Shown in pieces: positions 37,056 through 45,771 of a DNA stretch of 64,000 nucleotides. Source of the DNA: CAZFDT01 sp964518335 (GTDB lineage: Bacteria > Planctomycetota > Phycisphaerae > Phycisphaerales > Phycisphaeraceae); assembly GCA_964518335.1 (NCBI GenBank), contig CAZFDT010000001.1, positions 113,936-177,935 of the forward strand. The letters run 5' to 3'. The notes below the pieces were generated by a model. The model did no database searches, was not told the DNA's origin, and worked only from the letters and a program-made list of their open reading frames with translations. The position numbers were made by a program, and so were the translations under genes. Positions within the stretch are counted from its first letter, which is position 1, and every line of letters begins with the position of its first letter.

Positions 37056-37820
37056 ATGCGAGACAGGCGTGGTTTCACCCTCATCGAACTGCTGGTGGTG
37101 ATCAGCATCATCGCCGTGCTGATCGCGCTGCTGTTGCCCGCGCTGGGACAGGCCCGCAAAGTGGCGAGGCAGTCGCTGTGCGGCAGCAATCTGCGGCAGA
37201 TGATCATCGGCTCCAACGCCTACTTCGTGGAGCACAAGGACTTCATGCCGCCGCAGTGGAAGGGCGGGGCGGGGAACATTGACTATCCGCAGGACATGCG
37301 GCCGCAGACGTTTAACGGTTTCGGGCCCTACGTGGGCTTCCCCTTCGTGCAGATGACGGTGAGCGGCAGTGATCTGCCAACAAAGCTGCACAAGGCCTGG
37401 TTCTGCCCGGAAGTTGTGTCGATCCAGGCGACGCTGGGCCCGAAAAACCCAGGCTCCGGCGTGCATTACTACACGGGCTACATGTACACCGCCCGGCTTA
37501 ACGAAGTCAACGGGATCAAGGTCGCCGGCACCTACGCCACGCGACAGGCCGCACCGGCCGAATCAATCTGGTCCGATGGGCTGGTGTATTACCCGTCATC
37601 CAGCATGGCGTGGTTCTATTCGCATCCGCCGGGCCCGGACACGAGCAACTTCATGGGCGCGCGCCATCCCACCGATGGGAAGCTTGAAGGCCAGCACGTG
37701 GGCAAGGTGGACGGGTCGGTCCGCTGGCGTCACAGCAGCCAGATCAACCTGTCGCTGACGGGGTACAGCTACTACCAGGGCGGGGCCAGCGCCAGCAATG
37801 GGCAGAGGTCTTACTTTTGA
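37056..37820 (+). CDS. Prepilin-like protein with type II secretion N-terminal methylation motif
   Basis: 254 residues. The N-terminus MRDRRGFTLIELLVVISIIA is a canonical prepilin/pseudopilin cleavage and methylation signal, followed by a long hydrophobic helix ending ALLLPALGQARKVARQ. The C-terminus has GQHVGKVDGSVRWRH, the H-x-DG type motif of the planctomycete DUF1559-like family. These proteins are abundant in Planctomycetota, are processed by a prepilin peptidase and are thought to form surface or secretion pseudopili; the exact role is unknown. The ATG at 37056 has GGGAG about 7 bases upstream. It sits between a PEP-CTERM gene and an oxidoreductase gene. Confidence 0.92.
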   Translation: MRDRRGFTLIELLVVISIIAVLIALLLPALGQARKVARQSLCGSNLRQMIIGSNAYFVEHKDFMPPQWKGGAGNIDYPQDMRPQTFNGFGPYVGFPFVQMTVSGSDLPTKLHKAWFCPEVVSIQATLGPKNPGSGVHYYTGYMYTARLNEVNGIKVAGTYATRQAAPAESIWSDGLVYYPSSSMAWFYSHPPGPDTSNFMGARHPTDGKLEGQHVGKVDGSVRWRHSSQINLSLTGYSYYQGGASASNGQRSYF

Positions 37821-37842
37821 TGAGCCGATCGGGAGCATCCGC

Positions 37843-39243
37843 GTGAGCAAGACGTTGCGTGAGGCGCCGCGCGAGGTGCCGGTGGTCGAGGAGTGCGACC
37901 TGTGCGTGCTGGGGGGCAGTTGCACGGGCGTGTTCGCTGCAGTGGCCGCGGCTCGGCTGGGGCTGCGCGTCGCCATCGTCGAGCAGCATGGGTTTTTCGG
38001 CGGCGTCGCCACCGCGGGCCTCGTGAACATCTGGCACTCGATGCTCAGCACCGACGGCGAGCACGTCACCATCGCCGGCATGACGCGCGAGGTGATCGAG
38101 CGCCTGGCCAAGCGCAACGCGGTGGACTTCAAGGACCCGCTGGTGTGGCACGGGTCGTTCATCCTCGCGACGGACGTGCTCAAGATCGTGCTGGACGAGA
38201 TGGTGACGGAGGTTCCGGGGGCGGGGATCAGGCCGTTCCTGCACACGAAGTTCTGCGCGCCGCACGCGGAAGATGGCGTGGCGCGGGCAGCCATCATCGA
38301 GGACAAGACGGGGCGGCGTGCGATCCGGGCGCGATACTTCATCGACGCGACGGGCGACGCCGACTTCGTGCATCGCTGCGGGCTACCCACGCGCAAGCCC
38401 GCGCACCTGCAGCCGCCCACCGCGTGCGCAATCCTGCGCGGCTTGGCCGATGCAGCCAAGAGCAACCCCTTCCCCGAGTTCGCCAAGGACAAGTTCCCCG
38501 GCCTGAACATCCACGACATCATCTTCGACAAGCGGTTCCCCCAGGCCCTGCGCGAGGGCACGGCCTGGTGGGCCAAGGTCCCCGGCAGCACCGACGAGAC
38601 GCTGCTCGCCGGCACGCGCGTTTTCGGCGCCGACTGCAGCGACGCCGACCAGCTCACTGCAGCGGAGATCGAGGGCCGGCGGCAGATCGCCCGAGTGGCG
38701 GACCTGTTCCGCGAGCACTTCATGGGCGGCAAGGGCCAGCCCCTGGCCATGTGCGCCACGCACATCGGCACACGGCAGACCCGCCACGCCTGCTGCCTGC
38801 ACAGCCTCGGCGACGACGAGGTACTCCGCGGCCGCCGCTTCGACGACGCGATCGCCAACGGCACGTACCCCGTCGATATCCATCACACCGACCGCGAGGG
38901 CATCACGTTCCGCTGGCTCGACGGCAAGGAACTGGTGCGCGACCCGTCGGGCTGGCGCGACGGCCGGTGGCTGGCCGAAGGGGAGGCGGCGGCGACGTAC
39001 TACCAGGTGCCGTACCGCAGCCTCGTGCCGCAAGGCTCGCGCAACGTCCTGGTCGCCGGCCGGCCGATCGACGCGCAGGAGGGTGCCTTCGGGGCGGTGC
39101 GGGTGATGGTCAACTGCAACCAGATGGGCCAGGCGGCGGGCGTCGCCGCCGCGCTGGCGCAACGCCGCGCCACGGACGTGGCCGACGTGGACCCGGTGGA
39201 GCTGCGCGGCGTGCTCAAGGAGCAGGGCGCGGCGGTGCTGTGA
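37843..39243 (+). CDS. FAD-dependent oxidoreductase (PF12831 type) no. 1
   Basis: 466 residues with a GTG start at 37843 preceded by GGGAG (7 bases). The FAD-binding Rossmann motif is CDLCVLGGSCTGVFAAVAAA followed by RLGLRVAIVE. IDATGDADFVHRCGLP and the C-terminal VAGRPIDAQEGAFGAVRVMV close the FAD fold. No signal peptide or Tat motif is visible. Members of this family cluster with glycoside hydrolases in Planctomycetota and Verrucomicrobiota and probably oxidise sugar-derived substrates; the reaction is not established. The stop is 12 bp before the sialidase-like gene, and a second member lies one gene further on. Confidence 0.88.
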   Translation: MSKTLREAPREVPVVEECDLCVLGGSCTGVFAAVAAARLGLRVAIVEQHGFFGGVATAGLVNIWHSMLSTDGEHVTIAGMTREVIERLAKRNAVDFKDPLVWHGSFILATDVLKIVLDEMVTEVPGAGIRPFLHTKFCAPHAEDGVARAAIIEDKTGRRAIRARYFIDATGDADFVHRCGLPTRKPAHLQPPTACAILRGLADAAKSNPFPEFAKDKFPGLNIHDIIFDKRFPQALREGTAWWAKVPGSTDETLLAGTRVFGADCSDADQLTAAEIEGRRQIARVADLFREHFMGGKGQPLAMCATHIGTRQTRHACCLHSLGDDEVLRGRRFDDAIANGTYPVDIHHTDREGITFRWLDGKELVRDPSGWRDGRWLAEGEAAATYYQVPYRSLVPQGSRNVLVAGRPIDAQEGAFGAVRVMVNCNQMGQAAGVAAALAQRRATDVADVDPVELRGVLKEQGAAVL

Positions 39244-39255
39244 AGGACTCGACCG

Positions 39256-40440
39256 ATGCGAGCCAATGGCTGGATGATCGTAACGACCGCAGTCTTGATA
39301 ACACCGGATGTGTCGGCCCAGCCGGACTTCACGCAGGTGCCGGGCGTGGTCGTGGCCCATAGCCCCGCGTCGAGCGGGGTATTCATCGGGTCGCCTAGCT
39401 TGGCGCAGTTGCCCGGCGGCGGGCTCGTGGCATCGTACGACCTGTTCGGGCCCGACAGCGGCATGGACGACAGCGGGCAGACGCGCGTGTGCCGCTCGGC
39501 GGACCGCGGTCGGACGTGGGAGCAGGTCGCCCAGATCGACGGGCAGTTCCACTCGACGCTGTTCGTCCACCGCGGCGACCTGTACCTGCTGGGGACCAAT
39601 CGCGTGAGCGGAAACGTGGTGATCCGGCGGTCGAGCGACGGCGGCGCGAGTTGGACGACGCCTCGCGGGCCGGACACGGGGCTGCTTCACGAGGGGGTGG
39701 GGTTTCGCGCGGCGCCGACGCCGGTGGTCGAGCACGGCGGGCGCTTGTGGCGGGCGATGGAGCGGCGGGTCCCGCCGACGGAGAAGGCGCCGAACTTCGC
39801 GTGCGTGCTCTCGGCGCCCGTCGACGCCGACCTGCTCCGCGCCGCGAGCTGGACCTTCAGCAACTTCCTCGAAGGCCGGAGGCAGTGGCTCGACGGCAAC
39901 TTCCACATGTGGCGCGAGGGCAACATCGTCGTCGGCCCCGAGGGGCGGGTCGTCGAACTCATCCGCGTCAACACGAACGTCACGGCGTACCCCGAACAGG
40001 CGGCGCGCATCGGCGTCAGCCCGGACGGCTCCCAAATCTCGTTCGACCCCGCCCGCGACTTCATCGATCTGCCCGGCGGGTCGAAGAAGTTCACCATCCG
40101 TTACGACCCAGTCGGCAAGTGCTACTGGACGCTGTCGAATGTCGTCCCGGTGGCCGAGCGCAACAGGACGATCCCCGATCGCATCCGCAACACACTGGCG
40201 CTGGTGCGATCGGAGGACCTGGTGCAGTGGACCGTCCGCGGCACGCTGCTGCGGCACCGGGACCGGTCGAAGCACGCCTTCCAGTACGCCGACTGGCAAT
40301 TCGACGGCGACGACATCATCGCGGTCTGCCGCACCGCGTACGACGACGGCCTGGGCGGGGCCAAGAGCGCGCACGACTCGAACTTCCTGACCTTCCACCG
40401 CGTGGAGAGCTTCCGGGCGATCGATGATCCGCTGCAGTGA
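39256..40440 (+). CDS. Secreted sialidase-like (BNR repeat, six-bladed propeller) protein
   Basis: 394 residues. Signal peptide MRANGWMIVTTAVLITPDVSA. Two Asp-box motifs are visible, CRSADRGRTWEQV and RRSSDGGASWTTP, and the overall pattern is a six-bladed beta-propeller as in GH33 sialidases. The full set of catalytic residues (Arg triad, Tyr/Glu) cannot be confirmed by eye, so exo-glycosidase or lectin function is equally possible. AAGGA lies nine bases before the ATG. Its stop overlaps the GTG start of the next oxidoreductase gene (GTGA), so the three genes from 37843 to 42140 form one translational unit. Confidence 0.75.
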   Translation: MRANGWMIVTTAVLITPDVSAQPDFTQVPGVVVAHSPASSGVFIGSPSLAQLPGGGLVASYDLFGPDSGMDDSGQTRVCRSADRGRTWEQVAQIDGQFHSTLFVHRGDLYLLGTNRVSGNVVIRRSSDGGASWTTPRGPDTGLLHEGVGFRAAPTPVVEHGGRLWRAMERRVPPTEKAPNFACVLSAPVDADLLRAASWTFSNFLEGRRQWLDGNFHMWREGNIVVGPEGRVVELIRVNTNVTAYPEQAARIGVSPDGSQISFDPARDFIDLPGGSKKFTIRYDPVGKCYWTLSNVVPVAERNRTIPDRIRNTLALVRSEDLVQWTVRGTLLRHRDRSKHAFQYADWQFDGDDIIAVCRTAYDDGLGGAKSAHDSNFLTFHRVESFRAIDDPLQ

Positions 40441-42140
40441 GCCAGGTGATGCCCATGACGGATGCCGTGTACGACGTGGTGGTTGTGGGCGCGACGCCCG
40501 GGGGGATCACTGCAGCGATCGCAGCGGCGCGGGGCGGGTGCCGCGTCGCACTGCTGGAGCGCCAGCACCACATCGGGGGCCTGCCCGCCAACGGGCTGGG
40601 GGCCACGGACATCCAGACCCGCGGCGCCGTAGGCGGGCTGTTCCTCGAGTTCGTCAGCCGCATCAAGGACCACTACGTTCAGACCTACGGCGCCGACTCG
40701 AGGCAGGTCCGGCTCTGCAGCGACGGCTATCGCTTTGAGCCAAGCGTGGCCGAGCACGTGTTCGAGCAGATGTTGGCCCAGCACGCCTCGATCACTGTGC
40801 TGCGTCGCCGGCAGTTCGACTCGCATCGCCAGCACGTGACGATGGACGGCCAGCGGCTCACGGCCATCGACGTGCTCGACCGCGATAGCGAAGCGTACGA
40901 GCGATACGAGGCGAGGGTGTTCATTGACGCGACGTATGAGGGCGACCTGGCGGCGGCCGCGGGGGCGCCGTTCCGTGTGCGGCGGGAGGGGCGCGACGAG
41001 CACGACGAGCCGTATGCCGGTCGCGTGTACCTGCGGTGGGGCGGGCCGCCGGGCTCGGGCGCGATCTTCGAGTTCGACGAAAAGACCGGCCGCACCGTCA
41101 AGCACGACGGCGGCGTCCCCGGCGAAGGCAGCACCTTCCAGGGTGACGACACAATCCAGGCCTACAACTACCGCCTGTGCCTGACCAACGTGCCCGACAA
41201 TCGGGTGCCGATCGAGCGGCCCGCGGCGTACGACCGCGGCGAGTACGCCTCGCTTGTCGACGACGTGGCGAGCGGCTTCGTGCACGGCTTCATGACGCCG
41301 CACTGGCTCATCCCGGCCGTGGTCAATCCCTGCCCGCTGCCCAACGGCAAAACCGACTGCAACAACCACCACAGCGCGATGATCTCGACCGACCTGCCCG
41401 AGGAGAACTGGCCCTGGCCCACCGCCGACTGGACGTGGCGCGATCGGTTTGCACAGCGGCTGCGCGACTACACGCTGGGGCTCTTGTGGTTCTGCCAGCA
41501 CGACGAGGCGCTGCCGCAGGCGTTCCGCGACAAGGCGATGCAGTGGGGCCTGGCGAAGAACGAATGCGCGGACAACGGCCACTTTCCCCGTCAGGTGTAC
41601 GTGCGCGAGGGGCGGCGCATTGAGGGTGAACACCTGTTCACGGCCCACGATGCGCTGCCGGTTCCTCGCACCTCCGATGGAAGACCGCCGGTGCATCGCG
41701 ACAGCATCACCGCCAGTCACTACGGCATCGACTCGCACGCCCATCGCAAGCGCGAGCCCGATCGCATCGGACTCGACGGGTTTCTCACGTACAAAACGCA
41801 GCCCTACACCGTGCCGTACGGCGTGATCGTGCCCAAGGCGGTCGAAGGTTTGCTCGTGCCGGTAGCGGTGTCGGCGACACACTTGGGCTTCGGCACGCTG
41901 CGCATGGAGCCGTGCTGGATGGGCCTGGGCCACGCCGCGGGCGTCGCCGCGGCGCTGTGCGTGCGCGGCAACACCGTGCCGCGCCGGCTCGACGTTGCAG
42001 TGATCCAGGCGGAGCTGCTGCGGCAGAAGGCCGTGCTCTTGTATTTCAAGGACGCAAACCCCGACGACCCGGACTGGGCCACGATCCAGCAAGCGGCGTT
42101 GCGCGGCGAACTGACCGGCTGGCACGCACGAAAAGACTGA
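40437..42140 (+). CDS. FAD-dependent oxidoreductase (PF12831 type) no. 2
   Basis: 567 residues from the GTG at 40437, overlapping the previous stop by four bases; ATGs at 40449 and 40455 are alternatives. The FAD site is YDVVVVGATPGGITAAIAAA then RGGCRVALLE. IDATYEGDLAAAAGAPFRVR is the hallmark of the FAD_oxidored family, and YTVPYGVIVPKAVEGLLVPV precedes the C-terminal FAD loop. It is distinct from, not a copy of, the protein at 37843. Its position directly after the sialidase-like gene and before a fucosidase suggests oxidative processing of a monosaccharide released outside the cell, which is inference. Confidence 0.9.
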   Translation: MSQVMPMTDAVYDVVVVGATPGGITAAIAAARGGCRVALLERQHHIGGLPANGLGATDIQTRGAVGGLFLEFVSRIKDHYVQTYGADSRQVRLCSDGYRFEPSVAEHVFEQMLAQHASITVLRRRQFDSHRQHVTMDGQRLTAIDVLDRDSEAYERYEARVFIDATYEGDLAAAAGAPFRVRREGRDEHDEPYAGRVYLRWGGPPGSGAIFEFDEKTGRTVKHDGGVPGEGSTFQGDDTIQAYNYRLCLTNVPDNRVPIERPAAYDRGEYASLVDDVASGFVHGFMTPHWLIPAVVNPCPLPNGKTDCNNHHSAMISTDLPEENWPWPTADWTWRDRFAQRLRDYTLGLLWFCQHDEALPQAFRDKAMQWGLAKNECADNGHFPRQVYVREGRRIEGEHLFTAHDALPVPRTSDGRPPVHRDSITASHYGIDSHAHRKREPDRIGLDGFLTYKTQPYTVPYGVIVPKAVEGLLVPVAVSATHLGFGTLRMEPCWMGLGHAAGVAAALCVRGNTVPRRLDVAVIQAELLRQKAVLLYFKDANPDDPDWATIQQAALRGELTGWHARKD

Positions 42141-42189
42141 TCGTGGCCTCCCCTTTGGAGCATCACGCCGCCATGACGCCCGCACCCCC

Positions 42190-42349
42190 GGCGAACCCTC
42201 ACCTGACTTGCTGCTGAAGCAGCAAATCTGTCCTCTCCCTGGGAGGGAGAGGAGACAACTGCAGCTTCGCTGCAGGCTTCTTTCTCCTCCCCCTTCCAGG
42301 GGGAGGACAGCTTCAGACGCGAAGCGTCGGAAGCAGGTGAGGGTTCGCC
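42190..42349. mobile_element. 160-bp palindromic element made of consecutive hairpins
   Basis: Perfect 16-bp terminal inverted repeats (GGCGAACCCTCACCTG at 42190-42205 and its complement at 42334-42349) enclose five hairpins in a row. They are GCTGCT/AGCAGC, CCTCTCCC/GGGAGAGG, CTGCAG/CTGCAG with a short loop, CCTCCCCC/GGGGGAGG and GACGC/GCGTC. There is no coding capacity. It fills most of the gap between the oxidoreductase and fucosidase genes. Confidence 0.8.
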
Positions 42350-42390
42350 CCTGTGACAGTGAACCAACCCGCAACGAAAGGACCTGCCCC

Positions 42391-43380
42391 ATGCCCTCGA
42401 CCACCTGCCAGCCCACTGCAGCCCAGCAAACCTGGATGGCGCTGGGGTACGGCATGTTCATCCACTTCGGACCCAACACGTTCAGCGGCGCCGCCTGGGG
42501 CGACGGGCAGTTCCCCGCGGCGCAGTTCGACCCGGCGCGGCTCGACACCGACCAGTGGGCCGACGTCGCCGTCGAGGCGGGCATGCGCTATGCCGTGCTC
42601 ACCGCCAAGCATCACGACGGGTTCTGCCTCTGGCCCAGCCGGCACACCGACTACTGCACCAGGCACTCGCCGGGACAGCCCGATGTCGTGAGGCGGTTCG
42701 CCGACAGCTTCCGGGGGCGCGGGCTGAAGGTCGGGCTGTACTACTCGCTGTGGGACCGCAACTACCCCCGCTACGAAGACGACGCCGCTTACGCCGACTA
42801 CATGAGGCTGCAGTTGATCGAACTGCTCGCCGACTACGGCGACGTGCTGGAACTCTGGTTCGACGGCGGATGGGACAAGGACCACCCGACGCGACAGTGG
42901 CCCTATGATCCCGCCTGGGAGCGCGACCCCGCCAGCGGCCTCACCCATGGCGAGCGCTGGCGCTGGTGCCAGCTCTACGACCACATCCACTCGCTCCAGC
43001 CCCAATGCATGGTCATCCACAACAGCAGCAGCGACCGCCCCGGCGGCGTGAAGTACCACCCCGTCGATGTCCGCACCGCCGAGCACTTCCATTTCGTCTG
43101 GCAGGAGCGCGTCTGCGAGCCCGACACCCGCACCATCCACCGCGACGACGCCGGCCGCGACGTGTTCTTACCCCTCGAATACTGCGCCACCCTCACCCCA
43201 CGATGGTTCTGGAACGAGGGCAGCGGCTACAACCACCCCTCCGCCCCCGCCATCGCCCACTGGCGAAACACCGCCCGGCAGCACCACGCCAACCTGCTGC
43301 TCAATCTCGGCCCCGACAAGACCGGCCGCATCCCCACGTACCACCTCCCCTTTCTCCGCGCACCCTGTTCGGTGACGTGA
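42391..43380 (+). CDS. Alpha-L-fucosidase (GH29)-like glycoside hydrolase
   Basis: 329 residues. GH29 landmarks are MALGYGMFIHFGPNTFSGAA, YAVLTAKHHDGFCLWPS and LKVGLYYSLWDRNYPRY. The nucleophile aspartate (about residue 158) lies in LELWFDGGWDKDHP, and NLLLNLGPDKTGRIP closes the barrel. The enzyme should release alpha-L-fucose by a retaining mechanism. No signal peptide is visible and the protein ends shortly after the catalytic barrel, without the usual C-terminal beta domain, so it is shorter than most family members. The start ATG at 42391 (MPSTTCQPTAAQQ) lies just after the multi-hairpin element. It converges on the GH172 gene. Confidence 0.88.
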   Translation: MPSTTCQPTAAQQTWMALGYGMFIHFGPNTFSGAAWGDGQFPAAQFDPARLDTDQWADVAVEAGMRYAVLTAKHHDGFCLWPSRHTDYCTRHSPGQPDVVRRFADSFRGRGLKVGLYYSLWDRNYPRYEDDAAYADYMRLQLIELLADYGDVLELWFDGGWDKDHPTRQWPYDPAWERDPASGLTHGERWRWCQLYDHIHSLQPQCMVIHNSSSDRPGGVKYHPVDVRTAEHFHFVWQERVCEPDTRTIHRDDAGRDVFLPLEYCATLTPRWFWNEGSGYNHPSAPAIAHWRNTARQHHANLLLNLGPDKTGRIPTYHLPFLRAPCSVT

Positions 43381-43469
43381 AGTCGACCACAAGCGGGCAC
43401 ACACAAATCGTCGCGCGTTGGTCGTTGAAGTCGAACGCCACCAATACTCCGACCTGTTGCGCCCCGGCG

Positions 43470-44624
43470 TCAGATGATTTCGAGTTGCTCGATGCCTGGC
43501 AAAGCCGGGAACGGTGCGGTGGGGAGGGTCTGGTACCAATAGGCGACGGAGGCCATGTCGTCCTGTTGGGGGAGGTATCGGCCGTGGGTGCGCCAGCCCA
43601 GGGACTGGATGGTGACGGCGATGTCCTGGTCGAAGCGGATGGGATCGGTGATGTGCCAGCGGTAGAGGCCGAAGCGTTGCTGCGAGTTGTACACGCCGTC
43701 GGGTCGGATGACCTGGGGCATGCCGGCGTAGGGCGTGGTGAACTCGCGGTAGCCGGGCTTGCCGCCGTCGGGCGGTTCTTTGCCGACGTCGAAGTTGTAG
43801 GCGCCGCAGAAGTAGTCTTCGGTGCCGGTGCCGCAGAGGGTGGGGAAGCCGCCCGGAACGTCGCTGCTGCCGCCGCCGTGTTCGGCATACTTGCTCCCGG
43901 GGGGCAGATCGCCGTCGAGGTAGAACTTGATCTCGCCCTCGCCCCACCAGCCGCAGTTGTTGACGCCCCAGGCCATGTAGGTGCCGGCATAATGCCCCCG
44001 GCCGCGCACGCCGTCGAGGATGGTGTACACCTCCTTGTGCGGCAGGGGGTTGACGCGGCGGAACTGCGCGTGGAAGTAGGCGGCGTCGGCGGACACCGGC
44101 GCCAGGGCGTAGTTCACCTGGTAGAAGAGCGTCATGTCGTCGGGGCTCTTGTTCTCGATTGTCATGCGGCAGTGCTTGCGGAACGGCATGGGCCAGTAGC
44201 AGTTGAGGCCGCGGGCGGGGTTGACGCACACGGCCAGCGAGGAGACCTGGGCGTACTTGCCCCAGCCGTGGGCGAAGAAGTCGCCCAGCGGACACTCGAC
44301 GGAGGGTTGCTCTTGACCGTCCCACCACATGCGCAGGATCGCCAGGCGACAGTTGCCCGCGTAGGTGCACCAGATCTGCTGAATGGCGCCGGGGCCGTCG
44401 ATGTCGGCCATGGTGAAAGTCTCGCCGGCGGGGATCTTGACGCAGGGGCTGACCTTCCAGCCGCGGCCCAGGTCGCGCGCGGATTTGGCGCCCGTGCCTT
44501 CGGTCGCCATGCCGCCCTTGCCCTTTTCACCGGTGAAGTTTTCGGCGCTGAGCGAGCGCGTCTTGGCGTCGGACAGCAGGTGCAGCGTGCTCATATCTAC
44601 GACCAGACCGTCAAACGAACTCAT
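43470..44624 (-). CDS. DUF2961 / GH172 family glycosidase
   Basis: 384 residues from the ATG at 44624, preceded by GGAG at 8 bases. Family motifs include ENFTGEKGKGGMATEGTGA at the N-terminus, MADIDGPGAIQQIW and the highly conserved CGTGTEDYFCGAYNF. GH172 members characterised elsewhere act on fructofuranosides or D-arabinofuranosides and assemble as oligomers; the substrate here is unknown. No signal peptide is visible. It is divergent from an AraC-type regulator 108 bp away that may control it, and convergent with the fucosidase gene. Confidence 0.9.
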   Translation of the reverse strand: MSSFDGLVVDMSTLHLLSDAKTRSLSAENFTGEKGKGGMATEGTGAKSARDLGRGWKVSPCVKIPAGETFTMADIDGPGAIQQIWCTYAGNCRLAILRMWWDGQEQPSVECPLGDFFAHGWGKYAQVSSLAVCVNPARGLNCYWPMPFRKHCRMTIENKSPDDMTLFYQVNYALAPVSADAAYFHAQFRRVNPLPHKEVYTILDGVRGRGHYAGTYMAWGVNNCGWWGEGEIKFYLDGDLPPGSKYAEHGGGSSDVPGGFPTLCGTGTEDYFCGAYNFDVGKEPPDGGKPGYREFTTPYAGMPQVIRPDGVYNSQQRFGLYRWHITDPIRFDQDIAVTIQSLGWRTHGRYLPQQDDMASVAYWYQTLPTAPFPALPGIEQLEII

Positions 44625-44732
44625 GGCGAAGCTCCAGGTGGGTGGGACGATGTCGGGCCACGAGTGTCGCCTGCGGGCGGTCGGCCCGCCATGGCTGGGA
44701 TTGGGATTTCTTTGTAGGATCTTCAGGTCGTT

Positions 44733-45572
44733 ATGCTGCAGGTGAAGTATCTCCATGCGCGGCCGCTGTTCCGCACGCCGGGCCTGAGCGTGCGGGGAGT
44801 TGGCGTTCACGAGGTGATGCCGCCGTCGTTCGTGCAGCGGCCCCGGGGGACAGGCGACTATCTGTTCATGCTGTTTCACGACGCAGTGCGTTGGGGGCCG
44901 GCGCCGGGCACGCGCGATTTGCCTCCGGGAACGGTGGTGCTCTGGGGCCGTGGGGCGGGGCATTACTACGGCAACCCGGCGGCGCGGTGGAGCCACTCAT
45001 GGGTGCATTGCGACGGCGAGCAGGTGCGGCAGTTGCTGCGGCGGGCGCGGGCGGCGTGCGGCCGGCCCCGCGTGGCCGCCGACCCGGCGCGCATCGACCA
45101 GCACCTGTACGATCTTCACGAGGAGCTGGCCGGACCGCACCGGCCCGATGCGGTGATCGTGCGCAACACGCTGGAGAACCTGGTGCGCCAGGCGGCGCGC
45201 GGAGATGGTCAACTGCAGCGACGCGCGATCCCCGAAGCGATGCTGCGGGTCAAGCGTATCATCGACACGGGCTACGATCGGCGACTGGCGCTGCGCGAGC
45301 TGGCGCGGGAGGCGGACGTGTCGATCCCGCACCTGTGCACCGAGTTTCGCCGCCATTTCGGCGTGCCGCCGATCGCGTACTTGATCCGGCGGCGAATGCA
45401 CGCGGCGGCGACCCTGCTGCGCGAGACGGCCACGCCGGTGGGCGAGGTCGGGCGGCGCGTCGGCTGCGACGACCCGTTCCACTTCTCCAAGCTGTTCAAG
45501 GCGTGCTTCGGCGTGCCGCCATCGTCGCTGCGGCGCGCTGGCGCACCTCGACGCACACCCCCAGCCCGATAA
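44733..45572 (+). CDS. AraC-family transcriptional regulator
   Basis: 279 residues. The N-terminal half resembles a cupin-type effector domain (MLQVKYLHARPLFRTPGLSV; LPPGTVVLWGRGAGHYYG). The C-terminal 100 residues hold two helix-turn-helix motifs: LALRELAREADVSIPHLCTE and TPVGEVGRRVGCDDPFHFSK then LFKACFGVPPSSLRR, diagnostic for AraC/XylS. It is divergent from the GH172 gene, a typical regulator/target pair for sugar use. The last 77 bp overlap, on the opposite strand, the gene for a small membrane protein. Confidence 0.9.
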   Translation: MLQVKYLHARPLFRTPGLSVRGVGVHEVMPPSFVQRPRGTGDYLFMLFHDAVRWGPAPGTRDLPPGTVVLWGRGAGHYYGNPAARWSHSWVHCDGEQVRQLLRRARAACGRPRVAADPARIDQHLYDLHEELAGPHRPDAVIVRNTLENLVRQAARGDGQLQRRAIPEAMLRVKRIIDTGYDRRLALRELAREADVSIPHLCTEFRRHFGVPPIAYLIRRRMHAAATLLRETATPVGEVGRRVGCDDPFHFSKLFKACFGVPPSSLRRAGAPRRTPPAR

Positions 45573-45693
45573 GCCCCACGCCCAGGGCCACGCCGGGATT
45601 GTCGTACAACAGCCCGACCGACGGATGCACCAGCAGGGCAATCACGCCGAGCATGCCCGCTCCGAACGCCACGGTGGACAGAATAGTTCGCAT
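45496..45693 (-). CDS. Small two-helix membrane protein
   Basis: 65 residues, starting MRTILSTVAFGAGMLGVIAL. Two hydrophobic segments are separated by SVGLLYDNPG (about residues 4-24 and 34-50), with a basic C-terminus. The ATG at 45693 is preceded by AGGAGG at 5 bases, which strongly supports translation. The family is unknown. The 3' end overlaps the AraC gene on the other strand by 77 bp, an unusual convergent overlap. Confidence 0.6.
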   Translation of the reverse strand: MRTILSTVAFGAGMLGVIALLVHPSVGLLYDNPGVALGVGLIGLGVCVEVRQRAAATMAARRSTP

Positions 45694-45771
45694 GGCTGCC
45701 TCCTCGCCGGAGTGAAGCAGACGATATAACCCGTGCGGACGCAAACTGATTTTCGCGCGGGGTGGCGGCGG

